A program made the translations under genes and the position numbers. DNA of 64,000 nucleotides, taken from NCBI GenBank assembly GCA_035771165.1, contig JAWNZC010000409.1, positions 620,001 through 684,000 of the forward strand. The letters are read 5' to 3'. Source of the DNA: Paragorgia papillata. Lineage: Eukaryota > Cnidaria > Anthozoa > Scleralcyonacea > Coralliidae. This document shows, in pieces, positions 1-10,740 of the stretch (positions are counted from its first letter, which is position 1; each line of letters opens with the position of its first letter). Below the pieces are notes generated by a model. That model had not been told where the DNA came from. It saw only the letters and a list, made by a program, of their open reading frames with translations, and made no database searches.

Positions 1-60
1 ATTATTATTATTATTATTATTATTAAATCTTTATTTAAACTGTTAAGAAAAAAAATCCAT
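1..60 (-). repeat. 3' tail of a dispersed element ending in (TAA)n
   Basis: The window opens with about 25 bases of ATT repeat followed by a TTTATTT. Read on the minus strand this is an AATAAA-type signal followed by a TAA-repeat tail. The same arrangement recurs at 60330-60365 (an AATAAAG motif followed by ATT units). Such tails are typical of some non-LTR retrotransposons and their SINEs. The body cannot be delimited. Confidence 0.45.
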
Positions 61-269
61 TCAGCAAAAGATAGTCTTAACTGGATGAACAGTATGTACA
101 ACTAATACAATAAACAATATATGATACAAAAATACAAACTACAAGCTACATATATGTCTTTCAATATCATCAATGATCAAAAATTTAAAAAAGTTCTTTT
201 TTAAAACTGTTATAACAAGAAAGCTCCCTAATGTATTTATGGAGAGAGTTACAATCTTTTGCAGCGGCC

Positions 270-425
270 TCTCACCAATATGGATAGGTGACCGTCGGAA
301 TAACTCTGTTTTCGAGCTTGAGACTCATGTGAGTAGAGTTTAGTTGGTATCTCCTGTGCTTCCAGGGTTTTTCGCCGGGCATTCCGGTTTTCCTTCCTCC
401 GCAAAACCAATACCTTGTGGTCCAA
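270..425 (+). repeat. 5S rRNA-derived SINE, diverged copy
   Basis: A short 5S-like stretch (GGATAGGTGACCGTCGGAA, compare the 5S internal control region) is followed by a tail with GTGAGTAGAGTTTAGTTGG and CTCCTGTGCTTCCAGGGTTT. The same 5S-like head plus the same tail occurs at 37271-37440, so this is a dispersed family, not a 5S gene. The internal promoter is poorly kept here. Confidence 0.6.
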
Positions 426-520
426 TATGTGTCGTACGGCGGCTGCCTGGAACGCTTTTAATATGCATTCAACTCGGCCATGTTAAAATTTCAATGTGTA
501 AATTGCCCTTGAAATAATTA

Positions 521-835
521 ATGTATGTATGTATATATGTATGTATTGTATGTATGTATGTATGTATTGTATGTATGTATTGTATGTATGTATTGTATGT
601 ATGTATGTATTGTATGTATTGTATGTATTGTATGTATGTATTGTATGTATGTATTGTATGTATGTATTGTATGTATGTATTGTATGTATGTACTGTATGT
701 ACTGTATGTATGTATTGTATGTATGTATTGTATGTATGTATGTATTGTATGTATGTATTGTATGTATGTATTGTATGTATGTATTGTATGTATGTATTGT
801 ATGTATGTATTTTATGTATTGTATGTATGTAATAT
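521..835. repeat. ATGT tetranucleotide array with TTGTATG interruptions
   Basis: About 310 bp of GTAT/ATGT units, regularly broken by an extra TT that makes TGTATTGTATG blocks. It opens several long Tyr/Cys/Val reading frames on both strands, all of them composition artefacts. Confidence 0.95.
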
Positions 836-839
836 GTAT

Positions 840-1515
840 GTGTGTTTATGTATATATGTATCATTGGGATTCAGCTAGAGTGTCTGGTGCGTTCTAATTA
901 AATGCTAATCTTCATGCCTTATTTCTTTGCTTCCCTGATGTCTGATTTGTTCGAAGTCAGCCTTTCTTGGACATGTTCAGTGTGTTCACAGAAATAGTTG
1001 TTGGTGAGTAATGTCGCTGGCAAGTATCTTGATATAATATATGCTTACAATACTTGCAATCGCACACGACGATGCATTAGATACGGTACATGAAAAGTTC
1101 GCCATTTAAGGGGCCGTTTACATGGACTAAAAGTTGGCTCGGGTAAGAAGGACATCCTACCCCCGGGACAACTTTGTCGTGTGTTTAAATGAGGAATTAG
1201 ATTATGACTTCTGAACCGGTTTTACCCTGGAGGACTGGGTATAGCTATGATCTAATTTATGACGGCCGATCGTCAGGAAGAAACTGTAACTGTACTGTTA
1301 GAATTAAAAGATAGAATTAAACTCACAATGCTTTTGTACTTCTTCAGGCCAATTATCAGGTTTCCGGCCATTCTTGGAGACCAGGACCATGTTTTCGCTT
1401 CGTATTTTCTGTTCTATCAATTGTTTCACTTTCTGCCGCAGTTTTGCCTCTGGTAGGCGAGTCAAATTATTAGAGAACTTTATATCACCCCCTTACCCCC
1501 AGGGTGACCCTACTA
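840..1515. other. Unassigned AT-rich spacer
   Basis: No supported gene. At 1108-1190 a segment beginning GGGGCCGTTTACATGGAC resembles one end of a Harbinger-type MITE (compare the complete palindromic one at 54802-54910), but no matching second end is seen. Confidence 0.4.
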
Positions 1516-1519
1516 ACCG

Positions 1520-2215
1520 ACATGCTGTCCCACATGCGGTTGTCACCGACGATCCAATGTGTAAATAATTGATGAAATTCATTCAGATTGTTCCAAGCTA
1601 CACTGATGAGTTGTTGTATAGCGAAACACCGTGTCTGTAGATTGAACTATGTACGCTCCTTCACTTTGGTGTTGTTGAGCACTCTGTGAAGTTGCCGTGG
1701 GTACCTATTAGCGATAATGCAACCTTCACTACCCTTGTGGAAGTTTGAGCACTCTGGGTCCATGCGCACTTCACGCTATCTGAATGTACTTCACCGATGC
1801 TGTCCCACATGCGGTTGTCACCGACGATGGCATGTGTATAAATAATTTATGAAATTCATTCAGATTGTTCCAAGCTACACTGATGAGCTGTTGTACAGCG
1901 AAACACCGTGTCTGTAGATTGAACTATGTACGCTCCTTCACTTCGTTGTGGTTGAGCACTCTGTGAAGTTGCCGTGGGTACCTATTAGCGATAATCGCTA
2001 CCCTTGTGGAAGTTTGAGCACTCTGGGCCCATGCGCACTTCTGGGCCCTGCAGCAATCTGGGCCCATGCGCACTGTACTTCACCGATGCTGTCCCACATG
2101 CGGTTGTCACCGACGATGGCGTGTGTATAAGTAATTGATGAAATCCATTCAGATTGTTCCAAGCTACACTGATGAGCACTCCAACACAACATCTGAATGT
2201 ACTTCACGCTATCTG
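1520..2215. repeat. Tandem repeat, about 285-bp unit, 2.4 copies
   Basis: The phrase GCTGTCCCACATGCGGTTGT recurs at about 1521, 1799 and 2089, each time followed by the same order of blocks (CAGATTGTTCCAAGCTACAC, then the GCGAAACACCGTGTCTGTAG block in the first two). Units differ by indels, and the last is truncated and joined to a TA tract. A diverged single copy of the same unit lies at 14043-14245, so the unit is also dispersed. Confidence 0.8.
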
Positions 2216-2227
2216 AATACTTCACTA

Positions 2228-2244
2228 TATATATATATATATAT
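2228..2244. repeat. Short TA dinucleotide tract
   Basis: Directly follows the third tandem unit. The diverged copy at 14043-14245 also ends in a TA tract, suggesting that the tract belongs to the repeat. Confidence 0.8.
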
Positions 2245-3135
2245 TGTTGTGTGTATTCGACTGAATTTTCAATTTAAGAACTTACTCTATATACAAAGAC
2301 TATGTGTAGGTTAGGCCTAATTAACTTTCGTCGGTAATGCGACGTCGAGTTAAACGTCGAATTTCAGTCGAATTTAATTGTTTTTACTTGGACTCATGGA
2401 GCCTATAAACGACTTCTTGAAAATATGGCGCCGAATTGTCACATACAGAAGAGAAACATTTATTTCGACGTGACGATAATTCGTCGTGTATAAACATACA
2501 TTCATCATTATCGTCGCATTATCCGTCTGATTCAAACGAATTTAATTCAGAGTCGGACTGGCTTCGTATTAGGGGCGGTACCTTTAGGGAGAGGGGCGCA
2601 GTTAAAAAAATAAATTAATAAATAATGATATTGGCCTACTAAGGTGTATTATAGACAAATTTTCCCACAAGCCTCGGTATAAATAGAAAGATTTCAAAAT
2701 TGGTGACTGTTGTTGCCATTGTTCCCCCATGTATGATTAACTCACAGAAACGTTATATAAAAACGACACGAAAGTGGGCGACAGGCTTACCATTTGCCGG
2801 AATAAAATATATCTTACGCAGCAGCAACTCTCTTATCTACCCCTTGCTACCACACACAACATGAATTTAAGAACGCAGAATATTCAGTAACAAACTACAT
2901 GCAATGGACATCCATACAATTTTATAGCTATGTTGGCAAATATAGTTCATGGGGCGCAGTTGGGGTATTCTAAGGGTGCGCATAGGCCAGTCCAAGCCTG
3001 ATTTAATTGCCGAGACGAATTTGATTCGTGTGTCGAATTTAATCGAGTTATACGTCGCAGTTTCATCGAATAAAATTCATACAATTATATCCGTCTGAAT
3101 TAAATTCGTCTATTGTGCCACGTTTAGCGCAGGCC
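2245..3135. other. Unassigned spacer
   Basis: No supported coding region. Several GTCGAATTT/AATTCGTC words recur at 2350-2380 and 3000-3110 and suggest remnants of a diverged element, but I cannot set boundaries. Confidence 0.35.
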
Positions 3136-3137
3136 TT

Positions 3138-3232
3138 AAGAACCTCACCCGAAGTTTATTAGCGATATATAATCCCTGGGGCAATGCCCGAGGGATTTAT
3201 ATCGCTAATAAACTAAGGTGAGGTTCTTAAGT
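3138..3232. repeat. Perfect-ended palindromic element (hairpin MITE)
   Basis: The ends CTTAAGAACCTCACC and GGTGAGGTTCTTAAG are exact inverted complements. Inside them AGTTTATTAGCGATATA pairs with TATATCGCTAATAAACT, and a short GC-rich loop closes the structure. About 94 bp in all, without coding potential. Ends in TTAA. Confidence 0.85.
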
Positions 3233-3754
3233 TATTTATAACATGATCAAAGAGGTTTTCTAAAGAATTAAATAGGAAAAGAACTTGTGACGAGGTTCTA
3301 TTCTTATTGCGGGGTTTATCTAAGGTTGGGAGGTTTATAACCTGTATATAAACCGCGGTACACCAAACAAAACCGACTTGATCATGTTATAATTACAATT
3401 ATAGTAGTCAGCCACACTACATTACCTCATGTAATGTTTTTAAATCTCTGTTACTTCTTCTTTTTAAATAGACAAAGCTTTCAAGCATAGCTAAGCGGAA
3501 TACGAGTCCCTCACTTGCAGATATTTCCACCTGATACAATCAAGTGCTGTCGAGTTTTTCATTACAACGAATGTTACTTTTATGTGTGTACGTTTTTGTT
3601 ACTAATAACGTCTCAATAAATTTTCCTCATTCCTGATTGGCTAATGACATCTGTATTAAATTTAAATTGTTTTATTAGGGGTATTCAAAAAAAATACGAC
3701 ATGTGGTATTCTTTTTAAATACCATACATACGGGTGTTTGCAGTAAATACTTGT

Positions 3755-3832
3755 TTCCATCTGCCAAACTGACTTGATACCGCAACGTTTGATACTGCAT
3801 AAAATGAAGTCATGTCAGTTTGGCAGATGGAA
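3755..3832. repeat. Short inverted repeat, 19-bp stem
   Basis: TTCCATCTGCCAAACTGAC and its exact complement flank about 40 bases. The loop carries a second short inverted pair (TTGATAC / TTTGATAC in direct order). Either a tiny MITE or an inverted duplication. Confidence 0.7.
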
Positions 3833-4008
3833 GCAATGGATCGTTTTCACTCACGTGATCGGTGGACTCATTGGGGTGGTAAAACAATACGAAATATTTG
3901 AATACGAATAGCGCTGTACACTAATGGTACACCAATATGGCCGCCATTTCATTATTTCGGTACACCAATATGGCCGCCGTGACGTCAGGTGAAAACGATC
4001 TATAGAAC

Positions 4009-4922
4009 TTTTCGACAATTACGTCACGCTTCTTGAAAACAAGGCTCCAGGACCGAGTTTCACAATTTTGATTATCATATAGTACTCCCGCCATGTTTGT
4101 TAACATCCAAACTACATAATATGTTAGAAATACATCGTTTACGTATGTTGTTAGGCATTTCATAAGCTTTCATTTGATGTATAGTTTAAGTTTCTGTGTT
4201 GTGCATAACTTTTTAAAATGTCGAAAAGGTTGCACCATTGCTCGTTAAGTAATAATAATGGATTTCTCATAACTGTTGTAGAATTTCGGATATTGTTTTT
4301 AAAATACATAACCCACAACTTTGAAATATATATCAAACAGAATATACTGTAAAATGCTATTTGCAGTAGAACTTTCAAGTTTCTAGTTTAAGAGAAAGTA
4401 TTTCAAAAATGGGAAAACGTACTATTATTTTTGTCTGAATTGTTAACAAAACAAACTTAAGACATCATCAGACCTTGATAAGAGTAAGTTTTCCGATTTT
4501 TAAAATATTCCCCGCCTTAAGCTAGAAATTTGAAAGTTCTACCGCAAATAGCATTTTACAGTATATTCTGTTTGATATAAATTTCAAAGTTGTGTGTTAA
4601 ATAAACGGTATCGGAAATTCTACAACAGTTGTGAGAATTCCATATCATTATTACTTGACGAGCAATGGTGCGAACATTTTGGACATTTTAAAAAGTTACA
4701 TACAACACAGAAACTTAAACTATACATCAAATGAAAGCTTATGAAATGCCTAACAACATACGTACATGTTGTATTTCAATTCTACCATATGTAGTTTGGA
4801 CGTTATTAGCCATCTTCTTCCATAAACAAATAGGGCGGGTATACTATGATAATCAAAATTGTGAAACTTGGTCTGGAGACTTGTTTTCATTAAGCGTGTC
4901 GTAATTATCGAAAAGGTCTATT
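4009..4922. mobile_element. Long palindromic non-autonomous element, family A, complete copy
   Basis: About 0.9 kb in which the left half (from about 4009) reappears inverted in the right half (to about 4922) around an unpaired centre near 4440-4490. Diagnostic blocks are ACGTATGTTGTTAGG, AAGCTTTCATTTGATGTATA and CTACAACAGTTGTGAGAA. Ends are TCGACAATTACGTCACGCTT-like on the left and its near complement on the right. There is no transposase. A second copy (18771-20583) interrupts the BEL/Pao element and a diverged half copy lies at 33805-33995. Confidence 0.8.
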
Positions 4923-5539
4923 GCTGACAGTAAAGAAGTCAGTTCAACACCTGGTTTATTAGTCCTGGTTTATTTGCTTTTGCCGAGCGTTCAATCACGA
5001 AGAAAGTTGTAAAGGTTACTTAAAACAGTTGAAAATTAGATGAAAACATGCTTTACTCAAAGATGCTGTTTATATCAATGTCAAGCTGTGAAAGAACTCG
5101 ACGTACTTTTGATACGCTGAGTTTGATGTTTATCGTTTCGTCGTTTTCAGTCAAGCTTTGCATTATTTTGAGGAAAGGTAAAATTGATTGAAATGTTATT
5201 AAAAGGAAATAACACATGTTATATTATTAGATGTGTTATTTCGGCGAGAAGAAAGGTGTCTGAAAACTACACAACTGTTTTTAGAGTGTTGAATATCAAA
5301 ACCTCTGTTTTCTTACCGAGTACAATGAGCCGGGTATAAACCAAAGCAAATCTACGAAAACTAGTTAAATACGAGAATATTCAACTGAAGTAAACCAACA
5401 TGACACTTATCAGAGAAACATACCTGTGATCATACATGACAAAAACCTTTGTATATAACGCGTCAACATGACAAACGGCAACTTGCTTGCTATACGTTTT
5501 TAAATACGTTTTTATACATTCATATGATATTATTATCAA

Positions 5540-5632
5540 TTTAGGGGGTGTTCATAAGCCAGCCCGCTTACCGGGATCATCATATGATCCCTGTAAGCCG
5601 GCCAGCCCTATGAACACCCCCTAAATTGATAA
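5540..5632. repeat. Palindromic hairpin within the left arm
   Basis: CAATTTAGGGGGTGTTCATA and its complement bound a GC-rich stem (AGCC/GGCC blocks, GATCATCATATGATC centre), about 92 bp. The homologous place in the right arm (12484-12540) keeps only one half, so the hairpin is either an insertion unique to this arm or partly deleted in the other. Confidence 0.75.
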
Positions 5633-5690
5633 TAATAGGGGGGAAATGTCCATGTGTTGTTTTGCACTGCGGTAATTACCTTCTTAATTA

Positions 5691-5888
5691 ATGTCTAATC
5701 TGTCTTTAGAAATGTCTATATCGCCTACTGGGCCAAGAATCGCCGATTGTTCTTTTTGGATGTTGAGGTACGAATGTTTAGAAATGGTTGACTTGTCGAG
5801 CAACATGCAGTCTTGTTGTTGCTTTTGTCCTGTGTCAGCTCGATCTCTCGATAAACACAAGAAATTCTTAATAGATACACAGATTTGA
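5691..5888 (+). other. Short reading frame shared by both inverted arms
   Basis: A 65-codon frame with the stretch DCSFWMLRYECLEMVDLSS followed by a CCCFC cluster. In the right arm (minus strand, 12234-12414) the same frame stays open with DCSFWMLRYEYLDMVDLSS and CCCFC. Conservation of an open frame in both arms is notable, but no start context, splice sites or family are recognised, and arm similarity alone could explain it. Confidence 0.25.
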
Positions 5889-6282
5889 TAAATATAAGAA
5901 GTACAGTTTCTTACGGACTATCTAGTCCAAGTTTTGACGTGTGCTATATTTGCGTTAGCTTTAAATTAACCATGTGAACTTGAATTTGACCACGAAGTTT
6001 TTCAAGTTTGCGTCATAGTGACACTGTACTTTAAGTCCCGTCACTCACAGTGCGAAGTCATTTCCCAAAGTGCAAAGTCGCGGCACTCATGTTCTCTAAA
6101 GTCAACGTAGCTGTCCACGCACTAGCTTAAATTTTATTCACGAATAATGACCATGCATGCAGCAAATACAATTTACAAAACCGGCATAGTTTACCTAAAA
6201 CGAGTTTGATTTGACATGATACTCAATTTTTAAGCTTTTGCTAAAATTAAGTAAAGATCGTAGCATGGTTAGTAAAGTTAAC

Positions 6283-6310
6283 TCTATATAAGGACTGGAA
6301 CGATACCAAT
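6283..6310 (+). promoter_or_regulatory. TATA-type motif at inner edge of left arm, pointing inward
   Basis: CTCTATATAAGGACTGGAAC, repeated as CTCTATATAAAGACTGGAAC on the minus strand at 11546-11573 in the right arm. The TATA box and about 20 downstream bases are conserved, consistent with an inward promoter carried by each arm. No strong reading frame follows on either side. Confidence 0.4.
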
Positions 6311-7078
6311 ACAAACCAAATTTTGAAGCCGTCATGGAGGCTGACATGCAGGGCAGCACCAGTCCTCTTTGTATGCAAGAAAATCTTTATTTTTTTAAGT
6401 TATATTTTGTTATGAACCAATTACAAAGAAATGCAAACATGCTACAGTAATATATATTTCTTCTAAAGTCTTTTAGCAGCAAAAACATGACAAGAAAACA
6501 CCATTTGAGTCGATAACCGCGCGGATCTCTTATTTTTTGTATAGCAGCTCCAAGTGTCGAGGAATCAAAGGTCAAGAAAAAAGTATATTAAAGTCATTTA
6601 AAGCCTACTGAGCATATGGATGCTGGCATGATCAATGGCATCAGGCATAAATATTAAATTTTCTGAAATGTCAAAAAATCAAACGAAACACAGAAATACG
6701 AACCGACAGTGTTTTAAAGGCACCAAAGATAAAAAATATACGTGGTCTTACCATTAATGATTCAAAAGGTATAGAAGAGATTATTCATAAGAGCAAAGCC
6801 GCAGAGCTTGACAAGGTTGCAATTAGAATTCATGAAATAAAGACGAATAAATACTAAATAAAACCTGAATTTTCGTCAGGGGTTTCCATCAATCCAAGCA
6901 AAATTTTGCTTTTGTTTGGCAATATATTTCCTCCTTCAACCTATTTTTGCCAGAAAACATACCTCAGACAGAAAGGACAATGATTCTAATACATACTGGC
7001 TTCATTATACCTAGCCTGCTAATACAGACTCTTCACATCCGCGCCCTGGGAAAATGGACGCGAGAGAAGAGTCTGCTA

Positions 7079-7147
7079 TTCACACTGCATAAATTAGAGC
7101 ATCGCATATAAAAGTCAACAAACTATGAATAAATTGTCAGTGTGGTC
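7079..7147. repeat. Small CACACTG-ended MITE, copy 1
   Basis: About 67 bp, from TTCACACTGCATAAATTAGA to AATTGTCAGTGTGG, so the ends are inverted CACACTG. Copies 2 and 3 are at 7309-7374 and 10446-10517. In all three the left flank ends in CTATT. Confidence 0.6.
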
Positions 7148-7308
7148 AAGTACAGCGACTCCGACAACATGTGCTTCTATATGCTGCACCGTATAGCCTT
7201 GGGAAAATGGACGCATATAGAAGCACATGTTGTCGGAGTCGCTGGGAAAATGGACCTCACATCCGCGCCCTGGGAAAATGGACGCGAGAGAAGAGTCTGC
7301 TATTCACA

Positions 7309-7374
7309 CTGCATAAATTAGAGCATCCCATATAAAAGTCAACAAACTATGTATAAATTGTCAGTGTGGTCAAG
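7309..7374. repeat. Small CACACTG-ended MITE, copy 2
   Basis: Nearly identical to copy 1 (a CGCA to CCCA change in the centre). It was duplicated together with its flanks. Confidence 0.6.
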
Positions 7375-7734
7375 TACAGCGACTCCGACAACATGTGCTT
7401 CTATATGCTGCACCGTATAGCCTTCGCCAGGAGCCTTCGCCAGTACTTTACAGCAAGACAAGCTCTTATGGCCTTCTAAACAAGGTCTACTACAGTTTAC
7501 TTATATATTGACGGTTGTCGGGTTTTGCCAGACGGGCGACAAAGGTTGGAACACCTGAAGCATGCCAAATATTTCCGAATTGTCCCAGCTGAGGTATATT
7601 GCTTATTCTTCTAATCTTCTTTCCTTTCTTCCTGTTAACAACTAGAATATCTTGTCGGGCTCACGGCTTGATCGACAGAAATCGACGTTTACTGACTATG
7701 GTAGTCCGATATATTTTGACAGAGTTGTGCATGT

Positions 7735-9125
7735 ATTGGTGAAATGATTTCCCCAGCGACATGGTTCGCGATCGAGGGATTATCATAAGTTTGTTCTTCA
7801 TGTGTTGTTTATTGAGCTTTGTATATTGATCAGCGCTAATGGGCGAGGTTTTGCCAGTTGTTTGTGAAATGATTTCCTCGACCACATGGTTCCGCGGGGA
7901 TGATCACAACTACGTTATTCCCGTAAGGTTTATCGATCACCAGTCAAGGTTTGCCAGGGCGAAATTTCGCCAGATGTTGGTGAAATGACTTCCTCATGAC
8001 CAGATGGTTCGAGGATGATCACAAATGTTATTCCCGTGAGGTTTATCGATTACCGGCAAGGTTTTACCAGGGCGAGATTTCGCCAGTTTGTGAAATGACT
8101 TTCTTGACCAGATGGTTCGAGGGGTGATCACAAATGTTTTTCCCGTAAGGTTCATCGATCACTTGTCAAGGTTTGCCAGGGCGAAATTTAGCCAGTTGTT
8201 TATGAAATGACTTCCTCAACAAGATGGTTCGACGGATAATCACAAATGTTTTTCACGCGAGCTAGGTTTATCGATTACCGGCAAGGTTTTGCCAGGGCGA
8301 GATTTCGCCGGTTGTTTGTGAAATGACTTCCTTGACCAGATGGTTCGAGGATTATCACAAATGTTATTCCCGTGAGGTTCATCGATTACCAGCGCTGAAG
8401 ATCTTCCCTGGGCGAGGTTTCGCCAGATGTTGGTGAAATGACTTCCTTGACCAGATTGGTTCGAGGATGATCACAAATGTTATTCCCGTGAGGTTTATCG
8501 ATTACCATGCAGTTAGGTTTTGCCAGGGCGAGATTTCGCCAGTTGTTTGTGAAATGACTTCCTTTGCCAGATGGTTCGAGGGATGATCACAAATCAGTTG
8601 TTCTCGCGAGGTTTATCGATTACCGGCAACGTTTTGCCAGGGCGAGATTTCGCCAGTTGTTTGTGAAATGACTTCCTTGCCCAGATGGTTTGAGGGATGA
8701 TCACAAATCAGTTGTTCTCGCGAGGTTTCTTTATTACCAGCAAGGTTTTGCCAGGGCGAGATTTCGCCAGTTGTTTGTGAAATGACTGCCTTTGCCAGAT
8801 GGTTCGAGGGATGATCACAAATGTTTTTCCCGTGAGGTTTCTTTATTACCAGCAAGGTTTTGCCACGGCGAGATTTCGCCAGTTGCTTGTGAAATGACTT
8901 CCTTTGCCAGATTGTTCGAGGGATGATCAAAAATGTTATACCCGCGAGGTTCACTGATAACCGGCAAGATCTTGCCAGGGCAAGGCTTCGCCAGATGTTG
9001 GTGACAGGACCCCCTCCGTTCCTCAACCAGATGTTTCGAGGGATGATCACATATATGTTACCCAAAGCGTGTGAGGTGTCTTGATTACCAGTCAAGGTTT
9101 ACCGCATGGGCAAGAATTCACCAGG
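7735..9125. repeat. Tandem array, about 114-bp unit, 11-12 copies
   Basis: The unit runs GGTTTTGCCAGGGCGAGATT, then CGCCAGTTGTTTGTGAAATG, then a GATGGTTCGAGG word, then GATCACAAATGTT and a GAGGTTTATCGATTACC word. Unit starts are near 7842, 7955, 8071, 8179, 8293, 8412, 8526, 8640, 8753, 8866 and 8977. Outer units are more diverged than inner ones, as expected from unequal exchange. On the minus strand three units stay open in one frame (8613-9095), giving a repeated NHLGKEVISQTTGEISPW phrase. I regard that as incidental. Confidence 0.9.
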
Positions 9126-10375
9126 GCGTGTTTTCACCCGTTTTTTTTTTGTGCTATGCAATTCAGAGTTGCATTCTGAAATATGGGCGAAGTTTTCCAA
9201 GTTATCTACAATGATCACATGCAGCGCTAACGGGCCTGTGCGACATCGGTTCTATGTTGATTGTCTTCTAATACGTGCATGACTGTGTTGGTGCTTTAGG
9301 TTTGACAATAGCTGACGCGACGTTGCTGTGCTAGTTATGACGTCGTATAGGTTTTGACGGTAGGCGGAGTTCCCGTCATGGAGTCTTGGTAATTCTGAAA
9401 ACGGGGTCAGGACTGTCACTCCACTGGCAGTGGGTTTCTCCTTTTTCTCCTTGTTTTATTATAGCTTTTTTTGTTGTCTTACTTTATATGATGTATTTTC
9501 TTATGCCAACTTGTACATTGCTTCCCTGGAATGGGCCTGGTCAAGCAGGTCGAACGTCCATCACATGGCTGAACTTTGTAGAGGACCCCACTGTCGGTGG
9601 CGGGGTGATGTCCTTGACCTTGGTACAGGATGTTAACGCGTCACTGCGGACATTCCCACCGGTTTGTAATCCAATTTTATTATATCCTCATTCATCAGAG
9701 CGTGTGGGTAATCACCCTAAACCACAATCGGTTCATATCTTTGTTTAGATTAAGAAAATGATTCCGCTGAAGTTGCCGTCTTCAAATTTTCTGGGTTTTC
9801 CTACAGACGAAAACATTGCCTCATATCATCTACATCACCGCGGCTAGCTATATTTCAACTGAATGAACTATTCTACAGTTTCTCAGCCTTTTGGATTTAT
9901 TTCTATAAGAAAGTATTAACGATTGGCGCGTAGGGTTTAAGCCTAGGGGAGTCTTCGGCACGCAGAGCTAGGGACTGAGCGCCATATTCTATCTGTAATG
10001 TATCATTTTCTCCATGCCAAGAAAAACAATAGAAAACGAAAAATAGAAAATAGCAATAGAAAACGGTACAGTCTGTCACTCCAACTTTACAGAAAACCAA
10101 TAGTCTCTTTTTAGGTGGGTTTAGTTTTGGAATTAGGTGTCCGTTATCGATCCCTTAAAACAAGTATTATGTTATGAGACGAAATCAATGATTGAGTTAA
10201 CATAACTTATGGTGACTGAGTATTATTAGTTGCTGTGAGTTTGTACGGCTTCAACAGTATGGTCTCTTGTGTTAAGGGATGAGAATTAGGGTGTAAGGAT
10301 TGGGGTGTAAGGATTGGGGTATATGAGCCCAATAATGGTCTCCTGGTAGTGTACAGAAGCATGGAAAGCTACATA
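9126..10375. other. Unassigned stretch
   Basis: No supported gene. A plus-strand frame at 9386-9748 contains a hydrophobic run (about residues 25-45, FIIAFFVVLLYMMYF) but starts at a TTG and has no splice context or recognisable domain. Confidence 0.3.
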
Positions 10376-10379
10376 AATT

Positions 10380-10740
10380 GTGGGGAGGCGAATTTTCTCC
10401 TTGTACCTTAATAGCGATGCGATATTGTTGCAGTGTGAAATAGAATACTATTCACACTGCATAAATTAGAGCATCGCATATGAAGGTCAACAAACTATGA
10501 ATAAATTATCAGTGTGGTCAAGTACAGCGGTGTAGGCTACATAGCGTGCGATGCAGCCCAGTATTATTGGAAGGTCTACCATGATTCCTGATAGTGATGC
10601 CCATTTATCGTGAAAAATGACTTCCCACCCACCCACCCAGTTGTGAGCATTTGCACTACATCTCTTGTTGTATCGCCGAATTTTCTCCCCATACCTTAAT
10701 AGCGAAGCGATAATATTGCAGTGCGAAATAGAATACTATT
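10380..10740. repeat. Direct duplication around two MITE insertions
   Basis: A 70-80-bp segment (ACCTTAATAGCGAAGCGATA, GAAATAGAATACTATT) occurs at about 10390-10457 and 10672-10740. In the first copy it runs into a CACACTG MITE (10446-10517); in the second it runs into the TTAA-bounded element at 10740. Different inserts follow the same duplicated flank. Confidence 0.55.

Larger units (their letters stand above)
5288..6330 (+). repeat. Left arm of a 7.5-kb inverted-repeat structure
   Basis: This block is repeated in inverse orientation at 11533-12800. Shared landmarks, outside to inside, are AAACCTCTGTT, ACTAGTTAAATACGAGAATA, a GGGGGTGTTCATA hairpin at 5540-5630, GAAATGTCCATGTGTTGTTT, the frame described separately at 5691, and CTCTATATAAGGACTGGAAC at the inner edge. 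The arms may be the terminal repeats of one large element or two copies in opposite orientation. A third, partial copy is at 14850-15090. Confidence 0.75.
7024..7440. repeat. Duplicated 175-180-bp block with a perfect 30-bp hairpin between copies
   Basis: Two direct copies (about 7030-7200 and 7257-7433) share CCGCGCCCTGGGAAAATGG, the CACACTG MITE and GCGACTCCGACAACATGTGC. Between them, 7155-7184 and 7213-7242 are exact 30-base inverted complements separated by 28 bases. Each junction carries TGGGAAAATGGAC. The flanking CAGACTCTTC...GAAGAGTCTG unit recurs inverted at 11308-11366. Confidence 0.8.

Noticed and set aside
521..897. Four long Tyr/Cys/Val-rich reading frames
   Set aside because: They are translations of the ATGT array and have no ending other than the end of the array.
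8613..9095. A 160-residue protein with internal repeats
   Set aside because: Only three array units happen to be in frame. No start context, no splice sites, and it lies wholly inside the 114-bp satellite.
7735..9125. A CRISPR-like array
   Set aside because: The whole 114-bp unit is repeated, so there is no alternation of constant repeats and unique spacers, and the genome is eukaryotic.
9386..9748. A small membrane protein
   Set aside because: One hydrophobic run in a frame with a non-ATG start and AT-rich composition; no acceptor, donor or relative.
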